From positions 975,188 to 997,962 of the forward strand of contig NW_004457380.1 in assembly GCF_000313135.1 (NCBI RefSeq): 22,775 bases of DNA, given 5' to 3'. The first letter of the stretch is position 1. Each line of letters starts with the position of its first letter. The position numbers were made by a program, and so were the translations under genes. Below the pieces are notes generated by a model, which made no database searches, was not told the origin of the DNA, and saw nothing but the letters and a program-made list of their open reading frames with translations. This document shows, in pieces, positions 1 through 8,749 of the stretch. The DNA is from Acanthamoeba castellanii str. Neff. Taxonomy: Eukaryota; Discosea; Longamoebia; Acanthamoebidae.

Positions 1-194
1 CTCAACGGCACCCTGCCTCAGGTTGGTCTGCCCTGGGCACCACCACCAGCTGGTAGTGGTGACAACTTACCTTTTTTTGCTGTGTGCAGGTGAAGATCGA
101 CGCCGAGACGTACGAGGTGCAGGTCGATGGCGAGATCCTTGCCTGTGACCCGGCGTCCAAGCTGCCCCTCGCCCAGCGCTTCTTCCTCTTCTGA
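1..194 (+). CDS. Urease alpha (catalytic) region, C-terminal end, partial
   Basis: Only the last two exons are in the window. The first (1-21) reads LNGTLPQ. An intron follows from 22 (gttggt) to 89 (tgtgtgcag). The second exon (90-194) reads [20 protein letters not shown] and ends in [13 protein letters not shown] and a TGA stop. The block D-x-E-T-Y-E-V-x-x-D-G-E followed by LPLAQRYFLF-type residues is the invariant C-terminus of urease alpha, the nickel enzyme that hydrolyses urea to ammonia and carbamate. Eukaryotic ureases are usually one fused gamma-beta-alpha chain, so the rest of the gene, including the nickel site, should lie to the left of base 1. Identification is strong although only about 41 residues are visible; whether the gene is fused cannot be seen here. 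Confidence 0.9.
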
Positions 195-260
195 TGTGGC
201 TCGACTAACTATGTCTCATTGCATTTCATTTTATTTAGCATACGGGAAATGTTAGATGTT

Positions 261-317
261 AATAAACAGATCGGATGTGGCCCCGAAAAATCTTCTTCTG
301 CTCGTCAAGATAATAAA
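261..317 (+). terminator. Candidate polyadenylation signals after urease
   Basis: Two AATAAA hexamers lie at 261-266 and 312-317, 67 and 118 bases after the urease stop and before the next start codon at 362. Either could serve the urease mRNA. The second is only 45 bases from the next ATG, so the two genes are packed very closely and the F-box gene's promoter must overlap the urease 3' UTR. Confidence 0.5.
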
Positions 318-361
318 CAAAGAGCCCCGATAAATCTTCTTCGTCGTTCTCGCACCAGTTG

Positions 362-1738
362 ATGATGGAGCAGCTGCCGGACGAGCTGTGCCTGCATATC
401 CTGCGATATGTCAGCCTGGAGGATCTTACGCTCCGATGCTCGGCCACATCGAGAGCCTTGCGCAGGATCTCTGACGATGCCGATCTCTGGCACCACCATC
501 TGGGTCGATACCATTCGAGATGGAGGGACGCCTTGCAGGGCATGGGCGTGGACGCGACGGTGACGCCCCTCCGCGAGTGCGTGCGTTATCTGACGGAGGC
601 TCACGACCCTGATGGCAAGTCGGGCTGCTGCTGGCACGATCTGACCAAGGGCGCCGCATGCACATGCTGCACCTGTCGGCGTCATCATCGTCCCGGTCAA
701 AGGTGGCAGTGGGGCGTACTGAGTAGCCTCGTGAACGACATCGACGATGAGATGAGGCAGATGATCGCGGCTGCGTACGACGCCAACGCCGCCACATCCC
801 TTCAGCTCATTGGAGACGACGACGACGACGACGATGAACGACGACGACAACGACGACGACGACGACTAAAACGACGACGGGGACAACGACGACGATACGG
901 CGGCGGCGGCGGCGACGACGACTGCGACAGGCGCAGAGAGCTGATCACAGAGCTCGAAAGGATGGGCATCTTGGAGCTGCGCAATAAGGACGGTAGGCTG
1001 GAAAGCGTGCGGTGGACCGAGGCCGCGCACCGCGATCTGAGACCGCCACTTCAACGTGGTTTGGTGTGCTACACCGATGCTGAGCTACACGCGAATCTGA
1101 TGCGGCATCATCCGGAGCTATGCGACGACACCGCCCCGTCGACCGGCTCCACGGCGCCCTCGACTTCGCTCTTTGGCGCCACCACCTCGACCTACACCTC
1201 GAGGTCTTCGCTCTTTTGCGGCGGCGGCACCTCGTCCCTGTTTGGCGGCGCTGGCACCGGCGCCGCGACCGCTTCGACTTCGCCCTCCAAGGGCGGCGGC
1301 CTCTTTGGCGCCCCGGCCGCATCAACCGGCACCATCGGCGGCGGCCTCTTTGGCGGCTCTTCGCGCTTTGGCTCCACTCCGTCCACTCCCTCGGCCACCA
1401 CCAGCGGCGGCTTCCCCTCGCTCGGCGGCTTCGGCGCTGGCACCACCTCGACCTTCGGCGCCCCGGCCGCCTCGACCGGCTCTTCGCGCTTTGGCCCCAC
1501 TCCATCCACTCCTTCGGCCACCACCAGCGGCGGCTTCCCCTCGCTCGGCGGCTTCAGCGCTGGCACCACCTCGACCTTCAGCGCCCCGGCCACCTCGACA
1601 GGCTCTTCGCGCTTTGGCCCCACCCCGTCCACTCCCTCGGCCACCACCAGCGGCGGCTTCCCCTCACTCGGCGGCTTCGGCGCTGGCACCACCTCGACCG
1701 CGAGCCCACTGGCCTCGGCCTCGACCCCCAATAAGTGA
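362..1738 (+). CDS. F-box protein with FG/GLFG-rich nucleoporin-like tail
   Basis: A single uninterrupted reading frame of 458 residues beginning MMEQLPDELCLHILRYVSLE. Residues 3-50 are a good F-box: LPDELCLHIL near the start, then CSATSRALRRISDDADLWHH with the typical late Trp. F-boxes bind Skp1 and make the protein a substrate adaptor of an SCF ubiquitin ligase. From about residue 155 there is an acidic Asp run, then an Arg-rich run that could act as a nuclear localisation signal, then a Gly run, all coded by one trinucleotide repeat. A short helical segment follows (ELITELERMGILELRNKDGR). From about residue 260 to the end the chain is Ser/Thr/Gly/Pro-rich with roughly ten FG dipeptides, several as LFG or GLFG, including a 41-residue unit repeated three times. 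FG tails of this kind are known from nuclear pore proteins and form disordered, transport-receptor-binding chains. The start at 362 is the first ATG, directly beside the F-box. The role is inferred; the substrate is unknown. Confidence 0.8.
   Translation: MMEQLPDELCLHILRYVSLEDLTLRCSATSRALRRISDDADLWHHHLGRYHSRWRDALQGMGVDATVTPLRECVRYLTEAHDPDGKSGCCWHDLTKGAACTCCTCRRHHRPGQRWQWGVLSSLVNDIDDEMRQMIAAAYDANAATSLQLIGDDDDDDDERRRQRRRRRLKRRRGQRRRYGGGGGDDDCDRRRELITELERMGILELRNKDGRLESVRWTEAAHRDLRPPLQRGLVCYTDAELHANLMRHHPELCDDTAPSTGSTAPSTSLFGATTSTYTSRSSLFCGGGTSSLFGGAGTGAATASTSPSKGGGLFGAPAASTGTIGGGLFGGSSRFGSTPSTPSATTSGGFPSLGGFGAGTTSTFGAPAASTGSSRFGPTPSTPSATTSGGFPSLGGFSAGTTSTFSAPATSTGSSRFGPTPSTPSATTSGGFPSLGGFGAGTTSTASPLASASTPNK
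817..915 (+). repeat. GAC/CGA trinucleotide repeat inside the F-box gene
   Basis: A near-perfect GAC repeat. It is read first in the GAC phase, giving Asp. After an interruption near 834-842 it is read in the CGA phase, giving Arg. It ends in GGC units coding Gly. A single microsatellite thus codes three different homopolymer tracts, and length change would alter the charge pattern of the protein. Confidence 0.85.
1358..1726 (+). repeat. 123-base coding tandem repeat, three copies
   Basis: Units start at 1358, 1481 and 1604, exactly 123 bases (41 codons) apart, each beginning with the codons for SSRFG. The unit carries RFG, GGFPSLGGF and TFGAPA-type FG motifs. Copies are nearly identical through the Ser/Thr-Pro and GGFPSLGGF part. 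The third diverges near its end, before the stop. The high DNA identity, not only protein identity, suggests recent duplication by unequal exchange or slippage. Confidence 0.9.
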
Positions 1739-2117
1739 CTACCGCAGAGCCCGCTCTGATCGTGATCCGGCGCTTCCACCGTTGAGCCAACCAGCTGGTC
1801 GTTCCTCCCGGCTTGAGTGTTTCGGTTTTTAACTCAGATTCAAACGTGTTGAGGAAGCTCGCGGAGACGCCTGTTTAACACAATGTCTTCTTAGTGGCCA
1901 TCAGTTGGTGAGGGAAGGTCGTGCACACACCCGGCCTCAGTTTGGTATGGAAGTGTTTGTGTCCATTTAGGGGCATGTCTCGCCACCAACCAATCGCTTA
2001 CAACCACCGCCGCTTAACCATGGTTCGTATCTCACAACTTTCGCGTGTGTGACGGCCGTACCCACAAAACAAAACACAAAAAAATTACATTTGTTGTGCC
2101 AAACGTGATTTGCCCCA
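1739..2117. other. Convergent intergenic stretch
   Basis: This gap separates the ends of the plus-strand F-box/FG gene and the minus-strand J-domain/ankyrin gene. It has no frame with coding character, no clear AATAAA on either strand, and no RNA gene that I can recognise. It should hold the two 3' UTRs. Confidence 0.6.
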
Positions 2118-5100
2118 TCATTCCTCCTGGTTGGCGGTGGGGGCGTCGTTCTTGAGGGAGAGCTCAACCAGCCCAAAGATGCTGAGCGCCTTTTGCACGC
2201 GTTCCTGGATGCCGGCCAAAGTCAGTCTGAGGTGTGATGACTCGCTGATCATCCTCCTTTAGCCATTTCATGCGGGGCGAAGGGGCACCTTGGATCGTTC
2301 TTCGGCGACGAGGCGCTTGACGCCGGAGAGAAGGCGGAAAGGACCCTCGCACGACCCACGATGGCTCACCCGCCAATGCAAGTTCTGTAATCGCGCGCGA
2401 TTTGTGCATCATTCGTCAAACTGTTGCAGCCCCGCAAAGCACCACCTCGATCGAGGTGTGGGCGAGCGTCGGCGTACCTGGTGTTCAGGGCCGCAGTAGT
2501 GGACCAGGCGGCACCCCGAGCACACGCGCAGTTGGTCCACCCGACTGCAGATGGCGCACCTCCTCTTCATCGCTGCACGTCACGACGGGGTGGGATTCGA
2601 GTGTTGGTAACTGTACGACACGACACACGCATACATCGCACGCGTGTGGCACGTACCGATTTGATTGGCGAAAGCCGAGCGCCAGTTGGTTTGGCTGCGG
2701 GCCGCCTCGAAGCAGAAGGGGAACGTGCGCAGGAAGATGGTGCGCCACAGGACATTGTCCTCCGCCAGCGTCTGGAAGAAACTCGAGGTCTGCCGCATCG
2801 CACAGGCGTCCCGCCCGTACGCGAAACCCAAAACCTGCCGGAGCGGCCGCCATCAATACTAGACGTGTGCGTGTGCGTGTGCGTGTGCTGCGTGTGCGTG
2901 TGCGTGTGCGTGTGGCTAGGTGGCGTACCCGAAGAATGATCTCCTGCGGAAGGTTCTCCAGGTAGCATTCCTCCTGAACCGCCTGCTCTGCGTTCTCCTG
3001 AGCTTCTTCGGGGAGGCCTTGCTCCAAGTCTGTGCTTTCGCTTTCGCATTCGTCTTCGCTTTCCTCTCCGGCTTCGTTATCTTCGCTTTCGCTCTGCTCG
3101 TCATCTTCGCTTTCGTCGTGGCCGTGCCCGGGCGTCAGCTGGGCGGGGGTTAGGCCACGGTGGTTGACCGCCTCTGCGTCACACCCGGCCCGGTCCCGCA
3201 GGTAGGCCACCGCGTCGTCGTTGCCCACCTGGTAGGCCAAGTGCAGCGCCGTGTTGCCCTCGCTGTCGCGTGTGTCGACGTCCGCGCCGTGGGCGCCTTC
3301 GATGAGCAGGCGCAGCACATCGACACTGTCCAGCATGGCGGCCAGGTGCAGGAGCGACTCCTTGAGCTGGCGCACCGCCTGCGAATCTGACTCCTTGCCG
3401 AGCCGCTTTTCTTCGGCCCGGACCAGCCACATGGCGACGTCGTAGTGTTCGTTCATCAAGGCGAGGAATGCGGGCGAGAGAACCGCACCGTCATCAGCTT
3501 GACCGCCATAGCTGACATTCTTCGACTTGTCGGCCTTTTGGTAGAGCATCTGGACGATGAGGAGGTGGCCGTGCGACGCGGCGGCGTGCAGCGGCGTGTG
3601 GGCGTTGTCGTAGGCTTCGATGTCGACATCCACATCCGGTTGGCGCAGCAACCACGATACGGCATCCGATAGGCCCAGCTCCGCCGCCCAGTGCAGCGCC
3701 GTGTGGCCCTCGTAGTCTGCACGGACATAAAAAGCCACGGTCAGCCCTCCAATCGGACATAAAAACTGCACACGAGGGAGAGCAGGATGTACCCTGCCAG
3801 TTGACGTTCATGTGGGTACCACCTCGCGCTTGTTGAGCGTGGTGAGCGCGTGCAGTGTGTCAGCGTCTCCGTTAACCGCGGCCCAGATTAGGGCCGTACG
3901 CCCATGATGATTGTCAGTGTCGTCCAGGTTGACGTACCGGCCCACTGCACAGTTGCGCCGAAACATTAGGTGAGTGTGTGCGGTGGGGCGTGTGTGTGCG
4001 CGCGCGACGTACACTTGTCCAGAAGGAGCTTGACCGCAGCGGTGACACCCTTCATAGCGGCGACGACGAGCGGCGTTTCGCCCCGGGCGTTGGTCCAGTT
4101 AACCACCATCTGCAGTCGCTGCACCCTGTCGTCGTGCTCCTCGCTGAGCAGACGGTCGATCAGCCGCTCAAGATCGCGCAGCTTCTCCCTGTTGATCATT
4201 TGCATGATCTGCTGACTCGTTTGCTTGGCCTGCAGCAGCAGCTTCTCGGCCTCCGACCGCTGCTCTTCCTGCAGCCGCCGGTCCTTCCTCTTCTGCTCCT
4301 TCCGCCGGCGCCGCTTGCGCTTATCCTCGCGGATGGCCTCCTGCTTGGCCTGCTGCCACTGCATCTTCTCGGCGCGGCCGAAGGGATTCACCATCCCGCC
4401 GCCCTCGAGTATGGACGCGAACGCGGGTTCGCTCCACTCCCCCGCGCCGAGCGAGTTGGCGGCGCGCACGCGAAACTGGTAGTCGCCCTCGGCAAGCTCC
4501 ATCGCAACCACACAATGATTGTCTGCAGCGTCCCGTGACAGACAATTGTGACACCTGGTGAGTTCAGTAAACATCGCACAGCACACGGCTGCATACGACA
4601 CGACACACGACACACGACACACGACACACGACACACGGCCACACACGACACGACACACGACACACGAACGAACCAGTTCCCTCATAGACGGTGGTTGGCT
4701 CGGCCCCGTCGGTCTCCATGCCCACGGAGTATCTGTAGTCCGCACTACTATCGAGTGGGGTCCACGACACTGCGAGCGGGGTTTAGTACGCCAACTCGAG
4801 CTTTGGGGTGCGGGTAGCTGCGCACCATGAATGCACGAGCGGATGAACTTGACGGTCGGGCAGCGCATCTTGGCCGGCGCTCCGCTGGTGATCCGAAGCA
4901 CGTCGTGCTGGCCGTTCTTCTTCGCTTTCTTAGCGTCCCTTATGTCCGCCATTCCTGCATTTGAGAGAGCGGATGCGTCAGCGCACCAGCGACACGAAAC
5001 GAGGGCGCGTCTTATGCAGCGGGCAAGTACTCAGCTCGTCCTTGTCCTGCTCGTGAACGCACAGGTAGAGCGTGTGGTTCCCCATGTCGTTGTAAACTCG

Positions 5101-6384
5101 TCTCTTCTGGGTGTCGCCGACCACGGCGTAGGCCTGTCAAAGAGAGGGAAGTGTTAACGTCATCGCACAGGGAAAGTGTCATTTGCTGGTGTTGCCGAGA
5201 CCTACCTTGGACAGGAGTTGGAACATCTCTGTTGACGACTCGCTGTCGCTCCTGTCCGGATGGTAGCGCTGCACAGACGATCACGAGGTGAAGACATGAA
5301 TGAGGAAAAGGTATCCATTCGAATGACCGAACAAGAAGATGAAGACGTGATGGTAGGTACGTACCAGGGCGATCTTCCTGTACTGCAGCTTGAGGGCGTG
5401 AGTGAGCTTTTCCACCACTTGCTCCTCGCGATGGGCCAGCTCCGCCATGCGGACGGACACGGCCTGCAGCAGAAACTCGTGCTCCAACCGCCGCTCGTGC
5501 ACACTGTAGGCCCAGATCATAAGCATCAGCACAACAACGACGACATAAATGACAACGACAAGAACAAGAACGACGACAACAACGACAAACCTGGCCAGAT
5601 AGTGCTCGGCGTCGTCCGCGCCGGTATGAGTCAAGATGGTTTCCCAGTCCTCCATGTACAGCTCTTCCTGTGCCAGGGCGTCGCCGCGCTTGGCGCGCAC
5701 CTTGCGGCGGCGCGCCCGCTCGCGCTTGTCCTCCTCCACCAGCTTGCGCCGCAGATCGGCCAGGTTCTTGTTGTGCCGGGCGAGTTTGTCTCGCAACCGC
5801 TTCTCCGCCCGCTTGTCCACCAGCACACGCCCGGCTGAGCTGTCTATCGCATTGTCCGCCTGGTGCTGCTGATGGTCGTCGTGGGCGTCATCACCATCGT
5901 CAAAGACATCGTCAAAGGCACCATCAAGGCTGGGCTCGGCGTCGACGCTGACATGGAGCATGCGCAGGAGCTTGGCCTCGACTTCGGCCGCCTCTTGCTG
6001 CTTGGCCCTATACTTCTCCAGCAGATCAGCTTTCGCCTGAGCTCCGCACACGATTCACCGCGTATAAGACCTCAGTGCCGGCGACGACACGCGTGCGCAA
6101 TGACACACACGCAACGGAGAACGCAAAGCGAAGGGGAAGAGGAGATGCCTGATGGTAGTGGAGGACTTTGGCGGTCTGGCGCATGGTCACCGCAAGGGTT
6201 TCGCGGGCCGCACGCAACTGCTGTTCCTCGACGACCAGGCCCACTGCCGGGTGCTCACAGTCCTTCAAACCCAGCAACTGATAGAACAGGAGTGGTTGCC
6301 CTGCGCGAGTTGGATGCGATCAATAAATCTATCGCATCTTCCAACACCAGTGTAGAGCGTGCACGCACCAGTGTTGCTCTCCAT
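2118..6384 (-). CDS. J-domain, FN3, ankyrin, F-box and MYND multidomain protein
   Basis: Fifteen exons (high to low): 6384-6369, 6300-6149, 6036-5591, 5503-5365, 5268-5206, 5133-5031, 4954-4826, 4769-4674, 4522-4013, 3944-3823, 3765-2929, 2834-2657, 2572-2478, 2384-2289, 2240-2118; about 1034 residues in one frame. Residues 60-200: acidic and basic coiled coil. Residues 205-295: J domain, YRKIALRYHPDRS with HPD at 254-256, then AYAVVGDTQKRRVYNDMG; a normal helix I is not obvious. Residues 330-415: FN3 (HVSWTPL, YQFRVRAANSLGAGEWSEP). Residues 425-500: basic coiled coil. Residues 525-790: about six ankyrin repeats (GHTALHWAAELG, NTALHLAYQVG). Residues 800-850: acidic. Residues 862-905: F-box (LENLPQEIILRVL, TLAEDNVLWR). 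Residues 936-974: MYND finger. F-box suggests an SCF adaptor and the J domain an Hsp70 partner. Weak joints: a GC-AG intron at 6148, the donor at 5030 joining J to FN3, a 16-residue insert at 3765, and a CGAG acceptor at 2241. Confidence 0.75.
2864..2914. repeat. Intronic GTGTGC repeat
   Basis: A GTGTGC hexamer repeat fills most of the 94-base intron (2835-2928) that splits the F-box of the J/FN3/ankyrin gene. Read through, it would give a run of Thr-Arg pairs on the minus strand, so an unspliced reading would be an artefact. Donor gtacgc and acceptor ccggcag flank it in phase 0. Confidence 0.8.
4595..4668. repeat. Intronic ACACG repeat
   Basis: An ACACG/ACACACG microsatellite occupies the centre of the 151-base intron (4523-4673) inside the FN3 domain. 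The flanking exons join as TVYEGT then DNHCVVAMELAEGDYQF, which rebuilds a normal FN3 strand pattern, so the repeat is intronic. Confidence 0.85.
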
Positions 6385-6540
6385 GCCGTTATGCTTGTGG
6401 CTCGCCAATCTATCTTTCTTGTGCTGTCCTTGAAGATGTCTGTGCTCCCGAACGTGAAAGTTTGAATTTTCCGTTTTTTTCGTTACGCGAATTTTGCGAT
6501 GGAATGCTATCTACACATTCCTTTCGTGGTTGGTCCAATT

Positions 6541-6554
6541 TATTTATTTATTTT
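6541..6554 (-). terminator. Polyadenylation signal of the DUF1992 gene
   Basis: On the minus strand, overlapping AATAAA hexamers begin within a few bases of the TGA stop at 6556-6558. They lie about 170 bases before the start codon of the next minus-strand gene (6384), which fits a very short 3' UTR. Confidence 0.6.
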
Positions 6555-6555
6555 G

Positions 6556-8143
6556 TCACTCGAGGGCGGCGACCTCTTGGTTGAGGTCGATGAAGAACTT
6601 CTGGAAGTTCATGTGGGGCGCCGCAAGGTTAAAGTTGAGGATCTGGCCGTTGAGCTTCTTCACCTTCTTCGCCAGCCGTGCCTGCGTGGCGTCATTCTTC
6701 CACGTGCGGCTGTCCTCGAACCTGAGGCCTGCGCCGAGCAGGCTGGTGTCCCTCCCCGCCATCATCGACTCGCGCCTCCACTGCTGCTTCAAGTCGGCCA
6801 GCTCGCGCCGCAGCTCGTTCAGTTCGTGCTTGATGTCCTTATCCAGCTGCAGCCTGGATCAGCCACGAGAACACGTCCGGTCACTGCGTGGCGGTTTGCC
6901 AAAGCATGCGTCCTACGTACCAATAGGGCAGGAAGTCATTCTTCTTCATGATGCGGTACATGATGCGCGTGGTGCTATCCAGGTACGGATTGTTGTACTC
7001 TGGTTGATTGCATAGCTCCATCTGAACATGCTCAACAGTTTAGTATCTGGCGGTGAAGAGGGGGAAGGGAGGAGCTAGACTGGTTTCGTACGCACCAGGT
7101 TGACGGATGAACCCTGAAAGTTGTCCATGTCTTCTCTGATGCGCGCTTCAACAAATCCTCCCCTTTGTCACAAACAAACAAAAAAAATCAGCAATTCGTC
7201 GCAGATCAGGCATGGACCGTACCACTCGGCCAGGGACTTTGGTCGCTGAATGTCCTCCAGGCGCTCTTCCATGGACTTCTTGTAGTTGTTTACATCTTCC
7301 CTGGCCTGGAGGAGATACAGCACAAGAATCAACCCGGGTTGTGGTTATGGGTGGAACAACGAAAAGGCTGATGATCGAGCATACCCTCATGGCCCGCATG
7401 GCGCTGGCTTCCTTCTCACGAACAGACAGTGGTGTGCGGCGGGTGATGGGCAAGTACTCGACCGCTGCATTCAGGAATGTGCGCCGAAACACTGGCTGTG
7501 CAACCGATGCGAGGGCCAACACAAATCCACGGATGAGGATGAACGACCACAAACATGCACGCAGCTCCAGCATTACAAGGGCTCTACCTTGTGCTCATCG
7601 TCGGGCATCGAGCGCGCATTGCGCAGGTAGGAGGCACTGTTGGAGCGATCGCCGAACCAGAGCGCGTACTTGGTGGCCTTCTTGATGTCCCCAAGAAGGG
7701 TCTGCATCTCTTTGGCCAGGTCCGCCAGTCCTGCGCCTGCGCATCACCAAGCACGCCCACGATAAGAGCGTGCTGGGTACATCGATGCCGCAGGCTTGAG
7801 TGCACGTACTGAAGAACGCAGACTTAGGCTGGCGTGGCGTGTCGGTCGTGACCTCGCCCTCGAGCGCGGGGGACTTGGCTTCGACGTGCCGAGCGTTTGC
7901 CGGCAATTGGCCACCTTCTTCGGCCCGAGTGACCACGGTCGCCTCTTCGACTTGAGCATGTCTCTCGACTTGGGGCGAAGCAGCATAGAGACGAAGATGT
8001 GGATGATTGCAAGATTGATTTGTGGTGGGGCTGCAGCCGTAACCGCGGTCGACCAACGCAGCGCCGGCTGACACTCGCCGAAGCGAACTAGGCCACATCG
8101 ATGCGGCACTAGCAGAAGGGTGAAAGCATCTTGCTCGCTGCAT
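6556..8143 (-). CDS. Mitochondrial DNAJC28-like (DUF1992) protein without J domain
   Basis: Eight exons (high to low): 8143-8044, 7968-7810, 7730-7588, 7495-7385, 7305-7223, 7162-7096, 7021-6921, 6853-6556; 353 residues. The first 33 residues (MQRARCFHPSASAASMWPSS followed by LRRVSAGAALVDR) are Arg/Ser/Ala-rich with no acid before the final Asp, like a mitochondrial presequence. The C-terminal half carries the DNAJC28 conserved domain (DUF1992): WGGFVEARIREDMDNF, then NPYLDSTTRIMYRIMKKNDF, LPYWLQLDKDIKHELNELRR, and a late NFNLAAPHMNFQKF. In animals this domain follows a J domain; here no HPD motif is visible. The middle (ADLAKEMQTLLGDIKKATKY) is not recognised. The molecular function of DUF1992 proteins is poorly known. 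The intron at 7969-8043 is in frame, so its splicing is not certain. A start 63 or 69 bases further upstream is possible. Confidence 0.8.
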
Positions 8144-8636
8144 CTTCGGTGGTCCTTGAGCTGCTTGAAATTTCCTTGTGGAAGAGGAAAATGCGTTAGT
8201 CGACATAAACATCGCTATATCTGCGCAAGGTCATTGGACACCGCCGCTTCGTGCAGGATGGCCTTGCTTTTGGTCCACCATGAAGGGACGCCACAAGCTC
8301 TCTGTAGCGGTCGCTCTCACGGCCTATTTAGATGTTTGCCTTTGGAAAAAGTTGAGATCGGGCTACCGACCCACGAGCGTCAAAAAGGAGCGAATGTCGT
8401 CCTTCATCGTTCGGGTTGTGGGTTGGTGGATGAACGAACGACATCCCCTTCACGACTTCCCGTCGGATCCGCCGAGAGCCTACCCGACTGGCACGGTGAG
8501 TCCGTGCTGCGGCGAGTTTCAAGGTAACCAGGGCCGGGGAAATTGGGAACCCGTGAGCTGAGGGCGAGGCCGCTTCTCACAGGGCGCCTGTTGCGAGTGC
8601 CAACCCATGTAACACCAGCACACTAGTACCCAAAAC

Positions 8637-8644
8637 TATAAAAG
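8637..8644 (+). promoter_or_regulatory. TATA box
   Basis: TATAAAAG, a consensus TATA box, lies 113 bases before the ATG at 8750 in AC-rich surroundings. Transcription would be expected to begin 25-35 bases downstream, near 8665-8675, inside the direct repeat at 8650-8686. Confidence 0.7.
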
Positions 8645-8649
8645 CACAT

Positions 8650-8686
8650 AGCTCTAGTGCTTCACTTCACAGCTCTAGTGCTTCAC
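8650..8686 (+). repeat. 16-base direct repeat at the likely transcription start
   Basis: AGCTCTAGTGCTTCAC occurs at 8650-8665 and again at 8671-8686, 21 bases (two helical turns) apart. It lies directly after the TATA box, so it could be an initiator or 5' UTR control element. Confidence 0.8.
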
Positions 8687-8749
8687 ACAGCACTACGCCC
8701 ACACCACTGCCATCCATTCGCCCACACCCAACAACACAAGGAGTACACC

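Larger units (their letters stand above)
8144..8749. other. Divergent intergenic region between DUF1992 and basic/acidic genes
   Basis: This 606-base gap lies between two genes reading away from each other, so it must contain both promoters. The right part has a TATA box and a direct repeat (separate entries). In the left 490 bases I see only short, unbiased open frames and no recognisable gene, RNA or mobile element. Confidence 0.6.

Noticed and set aside
1192..1779. Antisense open frame with regular VVPAPKPPSEGKPPL repeats opposite the F-box/FG gene
   Set aside because: Its repetition only mirrors the 123-base coding repeat. The plus frame has an F-box and FG motifs; no start context or splice sites support the minus frame.
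4595..4668. ACACG repeats as a possible CRISPR-like or satellite array
   Set aside because: The units are 5-7 bases without spacers and lie wholly inside a spliced FN3 intron; a microsatellite explains them.
5504..5590. Hydrophobic Val/Leu-rich stretch in the J-domain gene as a membrane helix
   Set aside because: It is the in-frame translation of an intron (donor gtttgtcg, acceptor cctacag) made of GTT/GTC repeats. Removal joins LAS-VHERRLEHEF cleanly.
8120..8561. Plus-strand open frames of 127-135 codons in the intergenic region
   Set aside because: They have no motif, overlap the start of the DUF1992 gene and lack the GC-rich third position of neighbouring genes.
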